A program made the position numbers and the translations under genes. The notes beneath the pieces were generated by a model. The model did no database searches. It worked only from the letters and a program-made list of their open reading frames with translations, and was not told where the DNA came from. 64,000 nucleotides of DNA from Neoalteromonas flava (GTDB taxonomy: Bacteria > Pseudomonadota > Gammaproteobacteria > Enterobacterales > Alteromonadaceae): positions 372,001 to 436,000 of the forward strand of contig NZ_PEAX01000001.1 in NCBI RefSeq assembly GCF_002807685.1, given 5' to 3'. Below are positions 47,267-55,360 of the stretch, one piece after another; positions within the stretch are counted from its first letter, which is position 1, and each line of letters starts with the position of its first letter.

Positions 47267-48964
47267 ATGACTAAACCCATTGGTGAATTGTTACAAGAGA
47301 AAGGCATTCTTTCTGACGCAGATTTGCAAAAAGCGTTAAACATTCAAGCTGAGATAGGCGGAAAACTTGGCGCGATCCTGATGAGAATAGGCGCCGCCTC
47401 GGAAGACATTATTGTGCGAACGCTCGCAGCGCAGCTAAATTTGCCATTAGTGGGTGATAATATACAACTTCCCGATGTTTCTCGTGTGATAGATACCTGT
47501 CGCGATGCCAGTATAGATGTTGAGTGGATGTTAGATCAGCACGCTATCCTCTGGGCAGAAAACAATTTAGATCAAACAGTTTATTGCGCGTCGCGAGATC
47601 CCTTATCCGAACATTTATTATCGTCACTGGAAATGCTTTGCCCTCAGACATCAATTGTTCCATGTTTTATTTTCTCGCAAGACTTTGACTCTCTCACCCG
47701 CAGCATTGACAAAATTAAGAGCGATTACTCCGGTAGTAAATCCGAAAGTGAATCCTACTTAAAGGAGTTGGCGGAAGAAGCCCCCACTATTGAATTGGTG
47801 AATAACTTGTTTGCTCAAGCGGTCGATGCGGGCGCGTCTGACATTCACTTTGAACCGGAAGAAAATAGTTTCCGAGTTAGATTTAGAAGCGATGGGGTGC
47901 TTACCACTAAGCTAACCCTGGGCAAAGAGAAGTTTGATGCACTGGTGTCTCGGATCAAATTGATTTCAGGTATGGATATTGCTGAGCGACGTTTACCGCA
48001 AGATGGCAGCATATCAACCCGCGCAGGCGGGCTAGAGATCGATATTCGTGTATCCGCGCTTCCGGGCGTTTACGGGGAATCCATGGTTTTACGCTTACTG
48101 CCAAAGGATAAGAAGCGTTTGAGTATGGAAAAGCTAGGCATGCTGCCCGATCAGATGACAATGATGGCGCGGTTAGTTCGTCAGCCCCATGGAATTATAT
48201 TAGTCACCGGGCCTACCGGCTCAGGAAAGTCAACCACACTTTATACCGCGTTGGATGAATCCAATGAGAATGATAAGAAAATCATAACCGTTGAGAACCC
48301 TGTAGAGTTTAAGCTGGAGGGCATTACCCAAACCCAAACAAATGAAGAGATTGGACTCACTTTTGCAGCATGCTTACGCACCATTTTACGCCAAGATCCT
48401 GATGTAATCATGATCGGTGAGATCCGTGATTTGGAAACGGCCGAAATAGCCATGCAAGCAGCAATAACCGGCCACTTAGTGTTGTCTACATTGCATACCA
48501 ACGACTCATTGAGTTCATTTACCCGGTTGATCGATATGGGTATTGAGCCGTTTATGGCAGCAACCCCAATTATCGCAACCCAAGCACAGCGACTGCTTCG
48601 CAAGCTCTGCACACACTGTGCGCAGCCTGCAACATCACTCCCTCAGGATGCTGTATCAACTTTAACTATCGCACAGCAAATTGGGCTTGAGCAACCAGCT
48701 AATTGGAAAGTTGCCGTTGGCTGTAAAGAGTGTCAGGGAACCGGTTATAAAGGGCGAATCGGTATTTACGAATTGATCGAGATTAAGGAAAAAATGCGCG
48801 CCTTAATATTAGAGCAAAAACCAGCCAGTGAACTCTATCGGTTAGCCAAATCTCAAGGTTATCGGAACTTGTATGAAGATGGCATGCTCAAAGCGTTTAT
48901 GGGTCTTACCAGTGTGGAAGAGGTATATCGTGTTTGCCGTACCAGTGAAGCGAGCGATTTATGA
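47267..48964 (+). CDS. gspE: Type II secretion ATPase GspE
   Basis: GspE is the cytoplasmic hexameric ATPase that drives pseudopilus assembly. The 565-residue protein has an N-terminal GspE/PilB domain (residues 1-150) and a core with Walker A GPTGSGKST at about 315-323. PDVIMIGEIRDLETAE is Walker B, the His box is TGHLVLSTLHTND, and the zinc-binding CxxC-x(n)-CxxC pair is CTHC then CKEC. It is the first gene of the operon and overlaps gspF as ATGA. The canonical T2SS order would put gspC and gspD before it. Confidence 0.93.
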   Translation: MTKPIGELLQEKGILSDADLQKALNIQAEIGGKLGAILMRIGAASEDIIVRTLAAQLNLPLVGDNIQLPDVSRVIDTCRDASIDVEWMLDQHAILWAENNLDQTVYCASRDPLSEHLLSSLEMLCPQTSIVPCFIFSQDFDSLTRSIDKIKSDYSGSKSESESYLKELAEEAPTIELVNNLFAQAVDAGASDIHFEPEENSFRVRFRSDGVLTTKLTLGKEKFDALVSRIKLISGMDIAERRLPQDGSISTRAGGLEIDIRVSALPGVYGESMVLRLLPKDKKRLSMEKLGMLPDQMTMMARLVRQPHGIILVTGPTGSGKSTTLYTALDESNENDKKIITVENPVEFKLEGITQTQTNEEIGLTFAACLRTILRQDPDVIMIGEIRDLETAEIAMQAAITGHLVLSTLHTNDSLSSFTRLIDMGIEPFMAATPIIATQAQRLLRKLCTHCAQPATSLPQDAVSTLTIAQQIGLEQPANWKVAVGCKECQGTGYKGRIGIYELIEIKEKMRALILEQKPASELYRLAKSQGYRNLYEDGMLKAFMGLTSVEEVYRVCRTSEASDL

Positions 48965-50166
48965 GTCAATTTGCTTATGAGGGCGTTGATAAAACGGGCG
49001 AAAAAACCAGTGGTGTGGTTAACGCTGACAGCTTTCGTGCGGCGGCACGACAACTTGAAAGCCGAAATTTAAAAATTATTGCTTTAGATGCGGTTAGCAG
49101 CAATGCTGAGCAATCAGTTAAGTTGTCAAAAAAAGCTATTTCCAAAGATGACGTTATCCTTATATTTTATGAAATAGCAACCATGCTTAGAGCGGGTGTA
49201 AGCCTTAAAGAAGCGGTTGAAGCCCAATGTGATTCAAGTCACTCAGACGAAGTTCTTAGCGTATTCCAAAGCTTACTTAAACAATTGAAAAGCGGTACCG
49301 CCTTCTCGGTTGCGGTGCGCAATACAACGTTAAAAGTACCCGACTACATGCACTATTTGATTGAATCGGGTGAAATTACCGGGCGTTTGGCTGCATCAAT
49401 TGAGCAAGGCGTTGAGCAGATGGAATATGATCTTAAAGTTCAATCAGAAACGCGTAGCGCTCTGATTTACCCGACGATACTCGTATTATCTGGAGTGATT
49501 GCGGTTGGGATCATGTTTTTATTTGTTGTCCCTAAGTTTTCATCCCTACTTAGTAGTGCCGACGAAATGCCGACTCTCGCCTGGTTAGTCATTTCGTCAG
49601 GTGTCTGGGTGAATGACAATAAACTCGCTGTATTAGTCGGTTTCACTGCTTTAATTGTCGCAGCATTTATGGTGTTCACCCAAGAGCGTTTCAGGATCCC
49701 TTTACTAAATTTTATGAGTAGAATGCCGGTCATTGGAAACTGGCTTAATGAAAGCGATATGGCCGTGTGGTCAAAAATGCTTGGCATTCTATTAGCGAGT
49801 AAAGTACCAATGCTAGATGCACTGACATTGGCTGCGAAATCCAGCCGAATTCCCTGGCGAAAGGCTCGTTTGGCTCAGGTGAAGGCTAGCGTAAAATCAG
49901 GCGTTGCGCTCTCTGCTGCACTGCAACAAGAAGCAGTCGTGTCGTCGACTACTGTCAACCTCGTTAAAGTCGGTGAAAAGTCCGGCGATATGTCTTCAAC
50001 ATTGGCCTCTGTTTCGCGTCTATACGACCAAGCGAGCAAAAAACGAATGCAAACCCTCTTGTCTTTGATTGAGCCAATCGCCATCTTAGTCATTGGCGTG
50101 GTTATTGGTGTAATTATTATGGGTATCATTCTGGCCATTACCAGTGCGAATGACATAGCTATTTAA
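48961..50166 (+). CDS. gspF: Type II secretion inner-membrane protein GspF
   Basis: GspF is the polytopic platform protein that links GspE to the pseudopilus. The 401-residue protein has two repeated GspF domains (about residues 68-190 and 265-390). The first begins with DVILIFYEIATMLRAGVSLKEA, and the three hydrophobic spans follow the expected positions near 170, 220 and 375. It starts inside the gspE stop. Confidence 0.92.
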   Translation: MSQFAYEGVDKTGEKTSGVVNADSFRAAARQLESRNLKIIALDAVSSNAEQSVKLSKKAISKDDVILIFYEIATMLRAGVSLKEAVEAQCDSSHSDEVLSVFQSLLKQLKSGTAFSVAVRNTTLKVPDYMHYLIESGEITGRLAASIEQGVEQMEYDLKVQSETRSALIYPTILVLSGVIAVGIMFLFVVPKFSSLLSSADEMPTLAWLVISSGVWVNDNKLAVLVGFTALIVAAFMVFTQERFRIPLLNFMSRMPVIGNWLNESDMAVWSKMLGILLASKVPMLDALTLAAKSSRIPWRKARLAQVKASVKSGVALSAALQQEAVVSSTTVNLVKVGEKSGDMSSTLASVSRLYDQASKKRMQTLLSLIEPIAILVIGVVIGVIIMGIILAITSANDIAI

Positions 50167-50201
50167 ACAAGAATTTAAAGTTATCTATTGATGAGGTTGT
50201 A

Positions 50202-50630
50202 ATGCAGAGAGTTAGAAATCTTGGTTTCACATTACTGGAAATGATTGTGGTTCTGGTGATTATTGGATTGCTGATGGGGTTAGTTGGTCCACGCGTCTTT
50301 AAACAAGCTGACAAAGCCAAAGTACAAACTGCAGAAGCTCAAGTCACAATGCTAAAAGGCGCTCTGCAAACGATGCGCTTAGATATCAATCGTTTTCCAA
50401 CGACAGAAGAAGGTCTTGCCCTGTTGATTAATAACAGTAATCCTGCAGATCCAAATTGGGATGGCCCCTATCTAGACGATGAAGTCCCCCTCGACCCCTG
50501 GGATCGCCCCTATCAGTATTCTTCACAAAAGACCAGAAACCAACCGTTCGAACTTTACTCGTATGGCGCAGATGGAAAATTGGGTGGCGAGGATTACGAC
50601 GCTGACGTAGGCTACATCGCAGAGCGATAA
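50202..50630 (+). CDS. gspG: Major pseudopilin GspG
   Basis: GspG is the major subunit of the T2SS pseudopilus. GFTLLEMIVVLVIIGLLMGL is the prepilin cleavage site with Glu5 (cleavage after Gly8). The globular part has the GspG pattern RFPTTEEGLALL, GPYLDDEVPLDPWDRPYQY and the calcium-site-like YGADGKLGGEDYDAD. 142 residues, normal. GAGG precedes the ATG. These motifs identify the operon as T2SS rather than type IV pilus. Confidence 0.94.
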   Translation: MQRVRNLGFTLLEMIVVLVIIGLLMGLVGPRVFKQADKAKVQTAEAQVTMLKGALQTMRLDINRFPTTEEGLALLINNSNPADPNWDGPYLDDEVPLDPWDRPYQYSSQKTRNQPFELYSYGADGKLGGEDYDADVGYIAER

Positions 50631-50646
50631 TTACTGAGCATATACT

Positions 50647-51057
50647 ATGCAGCGTTTAGTCAAGAAGCATTATTGCCGCGGATACACACTTTTGGAGTTA
50701 CTTATTGTCTTAGTGCTAATGGGATTGCTTATGGGATTAACTGCGCCGAGACTCGCGCAAATGTATGATTCAGTGAGCTTTTCGTTGCAAAGAGACGATG
50801 TGCTATTTCAATTACAAAGTGTGCCATTTATGGTGTTTCAACGTGGTGAAAGCTTTAGGTTACTAGACCTTAACGAAGCGCCCGATGCTGATGTCTTGGC
50901 TTTGCCGGACGGGTGGCAATTAGATGAAATTGGCACCACTGACGTGACCTATAACGCACTTGGATTTTGCTCGGGTGGCGAAGCTACATTTGTTAAAGAA
51001 GATCGGCGCTTACGAGTGCAATTAGATGCCCCAATGTGTCGACCAATTGTGTTGTAA
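50647..51057 (+). CDS. gspH: Minor pseudopilin GspH
   Basis: A 136-residue prepilin-like protein: CRGYTLLELLIVLVLMGLLMGL is the leader and hydrophobic helix with Glu5, processed by a prepilin peptidase encoded elsewhere. The globular part is short, beta-rich and unremarkable; the identification as GspH rests on position after gspG, size and the prepilin motif. It lies 16 nt after gspG. Confidence 0.8.
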   Translation: MQRLVKKHYCRGYTLLELLIVLVLMGLLMGLTAPRLAQMYDSVSFSLQRDDVLFQLQSVPFMVFQRGESFRLLDLNEAPDADVLALPDGWQLDEIGTTDVTYNALGFCSGGEATFVKEDRRLRVQLDAPMCRPIVL

Positions 51058-51066
51058 CTAACAATT

Positions 51067-51492
51067 ATGCGAGTACCTCTCATTTATTCTAACCGTGGGT
51101 TTTCTCTATTAGAGGCGATAGTGGCACTGCTTTTAGTTACCATGGTAAGTATGGCAACGTTTTCGTGGATAAGTAATTTACTGTTGTCCATCAGTAAAAT
51201 TGAAGAAAACGCTTACCGCAATGTGATGAAACGCAACGTGACCGAATATCTATCTGATGTGAATATGATGGCGCACCCGCAGGGCAGTAAAAGCTTAGGC
51301 GGGATCACTATTAATTGGACTGCAAATCTGGTTGAACCTATCAAAAAAGGGAAAAGTGTTAACGGTGGTAAGACGCCATTCGACATTGGTTTGTACCGGG
51401 TCACAGTGAACGTAGAAGATTTCACTGGTGAAAGAGCTGCGTTTGAACTTACACAAGTCGGTTACAGAGCGCTTTCAGATGGCATATTCTGA
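51067..51492 (+). CDS. gspI: Minor pseudopilin GspI
   Basis: A 141-residue prepilin: NRGFSLLEAIVALLLVTMVSM carries the cleavage site with Glu5, typical of GspI (SLLEAIVAL). The globular domain is short with WTANLVEP and a YRVTVNVEDFTG strand. The gene ends inside the start of gspJ, so translation is coupled. Confidence 0.82.
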   Translation: MRVPLIYSNRGFSLLEAIVALLLVTMVSMATFSWISNLLLSISKIEENAYRNVMKRNVTEYLSDVNMMAHPQGSKSLGGITINWTANLVEPIKKGKSVNGGKTPFDIGLYRVTVNVEDFTGERAAFELTQVGYRALSDGIF

Positions 51493-52132
51493 CCATGCTA
51501 ATGCTAAAAGCCGACGTGCGCGAATGAGAATGAGAGGCTTCACCCTACTTGAAATGATGGTGGTCCTCGTTTTAGTGAGTTTGATCACTGTTTTGATGAT
51601 GCAGGGCTTTAGTTTTGTTACCGGATTACAGGAACGGATCCGTAAACAATTGGTGCAAGTGCAAGATGTGGAGCTTCGTGAGCAATGGTTTCGTGTTACG
51701 GTGCGATCTATGCACCGTGGGCGAAAATCTGATGATGCGCAATTTACCGGCGACCGCAATGAGTTTAGCGGCTTGACTCTACAGCCCCTCATACAACACT
51801 TGGGGTTGCCAACAAAAGTAACTTGGTATCTGGAGCCGCAGCAAGATAAAACAACCTTATTCTACAGTGAAGTCGATCATGAGCCTATTCCCATTATGAC
51901 ATGGCAAAATGCTAGACCTGAATTTCGGTTTTTGGATGCACAGGGGGAATTACAAAGCTCGTGGCCAGATGATAATCGAGGTACAGGGCTACCTTTCGAC
52001 TTATTTGAAAACCCAGCAAATACCGCTTTGCCGCAAGGCGTCGCAATAATTGATGATTCTTCCGAAAGTGTTTTATTTTGGTATGTATCAATTTCCAACA
52101 ATACCCTGCCAGAGGTTGACCCAGCACTATGA
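51479..52132 (+). CDS. gspJ: Minor pseudopilin GspJ
   Basis: A prepilin of about 217 residues. RGFTLLEMMVVLVLVSLITVLMM is the processed segment with Glu5; the globular part is larger than in GspH/I, as expected for GspJ. I start at ATG 51479; later ATGs close to the RGFTLLEM site (codons about 16-18) would give a shorter leader. The ORF extends further upstream inside gspI. It overlaps gspK by ATGA. Confidence 0.8.
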   Translation: MAYSDHANAKSRRARMRMRGFTLLEMMVVLVLVSLITVLMMQGFSFVTGLQERIRKQLVQVQDVELREQWFRVTVRSMHRGRKSDDAQFTGDRNEFSGLTLQPLIQHLGLPTKVTWYLEPQQDKTTLFYSEVDHEPIPIMTWQNARPEFRFLDAQGELQSSWPDDNRGTGLPFDLFENPANTALPQGVAIIDDSSESVLFWYVSISNNTLPEVDPAL

Positions 52133-53208
52133 TCCAAAGCTCAACACGCCAGCAAGGTTTCATTCTTGTCGCCTCAATATGGGTAATGGCCATTTTGATT
52201 ATGATGGTTAGTGCTTTTGCCGTGTGGGTAGAAAAAAGTTTGGATAAAGCACTGCTTCAAAATCATCGCGCTAATATGGAAATCCATACAACTTCAACCC
52301 AATCCACTTTACTGTACCTAATTGCCACTCAAGGAGCTACTCAAGCCGGCATCAAAGTACCGATCGAGCAGTCAAATGGCGAACTTACCGATGTCACCTT
52401 GGATGACTTTTTGGGCGGTGCCGTGATTGATGATATGGGCTCAAAAGTTGTGACCATCGAAGGCTCAGAGCTGTACGTAGACGGCAGTTCCTATAAGGGT
52501 GTTGGCAACTCTCGGTTTTCACTTTTAGACTTATCGGGATTAATCCCCCTCAACTCCAGTTCACCAATTTTTACCGAAGAGCTTTTATCGCATTTAGCAC
52601 TAGAGCCTGCTCGCATTCGACAACTCACAATGACTTTGCAAGACTATATAGACAAAGACAATGAGATGAATGCTAACGGGGCTGAATTGTTTCAGTACCA
52701 GCAAAGAGGACTACCTGCGCCACCTAATGGACAATTACTCTCAAGATTTGAGCTCAAAAATATCATTGGCTGGAGCGAGCTTGAAACCTTATGGGGTAAT
52801 TCTGTCCTACACAATTCAATGGTTGCATCGACGATAGACCGGTACAACGTTAATGCGATGAGTCCTTTTATAGCGCAGGTTGTGTTTGACCTATCGCCAA
52901 CTGAAGCAAATGTACTCGTTACCGAAGGGAAGAGGAAAAAGTACAGTCATTTTAAAGACATGGTAGACCGGACTGGATTAGCCTTGCACCCCTATTTCGA
53001 CAGAGTAGAGTTTAACCCTTCGTCACGTTTCAGGCTCTCATTTTGGTATCCTGAAGCGAGACTTAAACGAGAACTTGATGTATACTTCCCGGTCGTTGTT
53101 CGTGCTGGTGACCTACCTTGGGTCATTAGCAGAGATCTAATAGTGCCTGTAACGGAATCTGAAGCCCTTGTTGAACCCCGTGAACCTCAAACACACCTTC
53201 TCCGCTAA
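52129..53208 (+). CDS. gspK: Minor pseudopilin GspK
   Basis: GspK is the large tip pseudopilin; this one has 359 residues. QQGFILVASIWVMAILIMMV is the processed leader and helix; as in other GspK there is no Glu at position 5. The large insert domain contains RFSLLDLSGLIPLN and FELKNIIGWSELE, the second half of the family pattern. The start overlaps the gspJ stop. The tip complex GspI-J-K-H is thus complete. Confidence 0.85.
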   Translation: MIQSSTRQQGFILVASIWVMAILIMMVSAFAVWVEKSLDKALLQNHRANMEIHTTSTQSTLLYLIATQGATQAGIKVPIEQSNGELTDVTLDDFLGGAVIDDMGSKVVTIEGSELYVDGSSYKGVGNSRFSLLDLSGLIPLNSSSPIFTEELLSHLALEPARIRQLTMTLQDYIDKDNEMNANGAELFQYQQRGLPAPPNGQLLSRFELKNIIGWSELETLWGNSVLHNSMVASTIDRYNVNAMSPFIAQVVFDLSPTEANVLVTEGKRKKYSHFKDMVDRTGLALHPYFDRVEFNPSSRFRLSFWYPEARLKRELDVYFPVVVRAGDLPWVISRDLIVPVTESEALVEPREPQTHLLR

Positions 53209-54256
53209 TCAGTATATTCAAGCGTCTCGGGAGGTTATTTTCCCAGAGAATTTGACGACTCGAGCACAGTGGATAATCGGCAGAAGTCTATGTTTGTACC
53301 GTACTTTTGAACTAGACGCTTTGCCCGATAAAAACCGTGAAGACGCTTTAAGTTTGTTAGTCAAACGCTGGGCGCCATTCTCTCGGGTAGGATACCACGC
53401 GGTATGGACTGAGCACTGTGTGGGAGTATGGGCATGGGACGCGGAGCGAGTTGAATCAGCGATTGAAGAAGTGGGTGTACAAGCTATCTCAACTCTGCCC
53501 GAATCAGTATATTTACCTAAATCCGACGAGACCAGAGCGCAGTGGCTCCCATCAGTGGATACCGGCAGGATTTTTCAACTCTGGATTAATGGAGTTTTAG
53601 TTGCCGAAAAGTGGTTTGCAGAAAAGCCTGAACAATCCAAATTTGACCTATTTTTACGTTCATTGACATTACCAGCATCTTTAACGATGGAGTGGAAAAG
53701 GCTGCAAACGTTGAGCCTCGAAGCTGCCGAGATTGAAGAAGTTGCAAGGCTTGCAACGCCTTGGGGAGCGAAAAACAAGACACTTTCGATAGTACAAAAA
53801 CTGCCTTGGGAACACAGCCTTTTATTGTGCGGTGCAGCTGCGGTTCTGACTGGGTACGTGTGGGCATTTTCTTCCACGGTTTTTGCCACTATGGCGCTCA
53901 GTGAGATAAAGCAGCGAGCCGATTTAGTTGCTACGGAGGTTGAAACTGTATTAGATGCACGCTCAACAGCTGAAACCCTCAATCAACAAGCCCAATCGCA
54001 GATCTTACTCATCGATTACCCATCACAATCAAGTATGATGCTAGAGCTTGGACAAATATTTATGGAATTCAATTTAGTATTGAACGAATGGGACTTCAAA
54101 GGCTCTACGTTAGAGGTTGTATCCCAAGGTAATGTAAATACTTTAGATGTAGTTAAACGTATGGAAACTCTGGATTGGGTGGAGAGTGTATCTGTATCTT
54201 CCTTGCGCAATCGAAATCAAAATCGGTTTGTTTTGACATTGGAATCTCAGAGATAA
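53168..54256 (+). CDS. gspL: GspL-like inner-membrane assembly protein
   Basis: A bitopic protein of up to 362 residues: the cytoplasmic N-terminal 225 residues have the actin-like GspL/PilM layout, residues about 215-240 are a transmembrane helix (LLLCGAAAVLTGYVWAF), and the periplasmic part has a PilN-like ferredoxin fold (LVLNEWDFKGSTLEVV). Sequence identity to GspL is weak, so position and topology carry the call. The start is uncertain: TTG 53168 or GTG 53180, both inside the end of gspK and neither with a strong ribosome-binding site. Confidence 0.65.
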   Translation: MLNPVNLKHTFSANQYIQASREVIFPENLTTRAQWIIGRSLCLYRTFELDALPDKNREDALSLLVKRWAPFSRVGYHAVWTEHCVGVWAWDAERVESAIEEVGVQAISTLPESVYLPKSDETRAQWLPSVDTGRIFQLWINGVLVAEKWFAEKPEQSKFDLFLRSLTLPASLTMEWKRLQTLSLEAAEIEEVARLATPWGAKNKTLSIVQKLPWEHSLLLCGAAAVLTGYVWAFSSTVFATMALSEIKQRADLVATEVETVLDARSTAETLNQQAQSQILLIDYPSQSSMMLELGQIFMEFNLVLNEWDFKGSTLEVVSQGNVNTLDVVKRMETLDWVESVSVSSLRNRNQNRFVLTLESQR

Positions 54257-54259
54257 GTC

Positions 54260-54844
54260 ATGACCACTGTAAAAACACAAATTCTTGAACAATGGCAACA
54301 AGCAAGAGAGCAGATTGAAGCGAATACTCGCTTACGCGTTAGCTTATGGTTTATCGCACTATTGATCTTTGTCTACCCATTATTGCTCCTAGACGGTTTA
54401 AATACGGATATTCACGGTAACATTGAGAGAGAATTAGAGAGAGAAGCCAGAATTTTGCGTACTGCCAGCGAACAAGAGTGGTTTCAGCGAGCCGAACAGT
54501 TGAACCAGGTTGCCCAAACAATCGATGCTGCGTTTTGGAAAGCTCCCTCGCCCGGCATTGCAAAAGCAACTTTGTTTCAAACACTCACCGACTGGGCGCA
54601 ACAAAATGAATTGAATAATGTGCAAATACGGCTTGAAGAGCCACTTGCGGTGAGCGGGCAGGCAAATATCTTCCGTATAGCAGGCCAAATTGACACAGCT
54701 TTTGATGTTACTCGTAGCCTCAAATTTTTACAGCAACTTGAAGCTAGCTCTAGCAAAATCGTGATTGAACAGATGGAAATTAGCCAACGAGCCAGGCCTT
54801 TACATCGCTTAGTTATAGCCGCTTACTTCAAGGTGGAGAGTTAA
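54260..54844 (+). CDS. gspM: GspM/PilO-like inner-membrane assembly protein
   Basis: A 194-residue bitopic protein: a short cytoplasmic N-terminus, one helix at residues 29-47 (LWFIALLIFVYPLLLLDGL), a coiled-coil segment and a C-terminal ferredoxin-like fold (VQIRLEEPLAVSGQANIFRIAGQI). This is the GspM/PilO layout. It follows gspL by 4 nt; GspL and GspM form the inner-membrane platform. Confidence 0.7.
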   Translation: MTTVKTQILEQWQQAREQIEANTRLRVSLWFIALLIFVYPLLLLDGLNTDIHGNIERELEREARILRTASEQEWFQRAEQLNQVAQTIDAAFWKAPSPGIAKATLFQTLTDWAQQNELNNVQIRLEEPLAVSGQANIFRIAGQIDTAFDVTRSLKFLQQLEASSSKIVIEQMEISQRARPLHRLVIAAYFKVES

Positions 54845-54851
54845 CAGTCAG

Positions 54852-55316
54852 ATGTCAATTAAGTCCTTAATTAGATTAAAAAAGTTGTGGGTAGCGGCAG
54901 TGGTATTAATGATTTTGGTCGCGTTTTTAGCCTACAATCAGCGGCCTTCGACACAAAGCATTAGTTTGGATGAAAGAAGCGATGAATGGGTAGTTACAGG
55001 CTTTTCATACGCAAGTGACAGCGAACCTTTGCTGCGTGCATTAAATGTCGACATATTATGGGGCAAGGAGAATGCTAGTGGCGAGACTCAAACCACAAGT
55101 GCCCCATGGTCTTTAAAAGGCACTATTGAAGAGGGTGATACCCGAATAGCCATTGTTGACGTTGATAAAGAAAGTAGAGAAGTTAAACGAGATCGCTACG
55201 TCAGGTTTAATGTCGGCGATACATTGCCAAATGGCGCTAAAGTAACGAAAATCGGCAAAAACCAAATAGAATTTGAAATGAACGGCGAAACTTACGTTAA
55301 AAAGCTTTATGAATAA
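54852..55316 (+). CDS. gspC: GspC/PilP-like inner-membrane protein (out-of-place GspC)
   Basis: A short 154-residue protein with one transmembrane helix (residues 11-29) and a C-terminal HR-type domain: WSLKGTIEEGDTRIAIVD, then RYVRFNVGDTLPNGAKVTKIGKNQIEFEMNGE, the pattern of the GspC homology region that binds the secretin. It has no PDZ or coiled-coil C-terminus. In canonical T2SS gspC opens the operon. Here it follows gspM and precedes gspD, exactly where pilP lies in pilMNOPQ. GspC of the HR-only type is the best call; PilP-like is the alternative. Confidence 0.65.
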   Translation: MSIKSLIRLKKLWVAAVVLMILVAFLAYNQRPSTQSISLDERSDEWVVTGFSYASDSEPLLRALNVDILWGKENASGETQTTSAPWSLKGTIEEGDTRIAIVDVDKESREVKRDRYVRFNVGDTLPNGAKVTKIGKNQIEFEMNGETYVKKLYE

Positions 55317-55360
55317 TTCGAGTAAGTCGCTGATAAACCGAGCAAATAGACAAAAATATA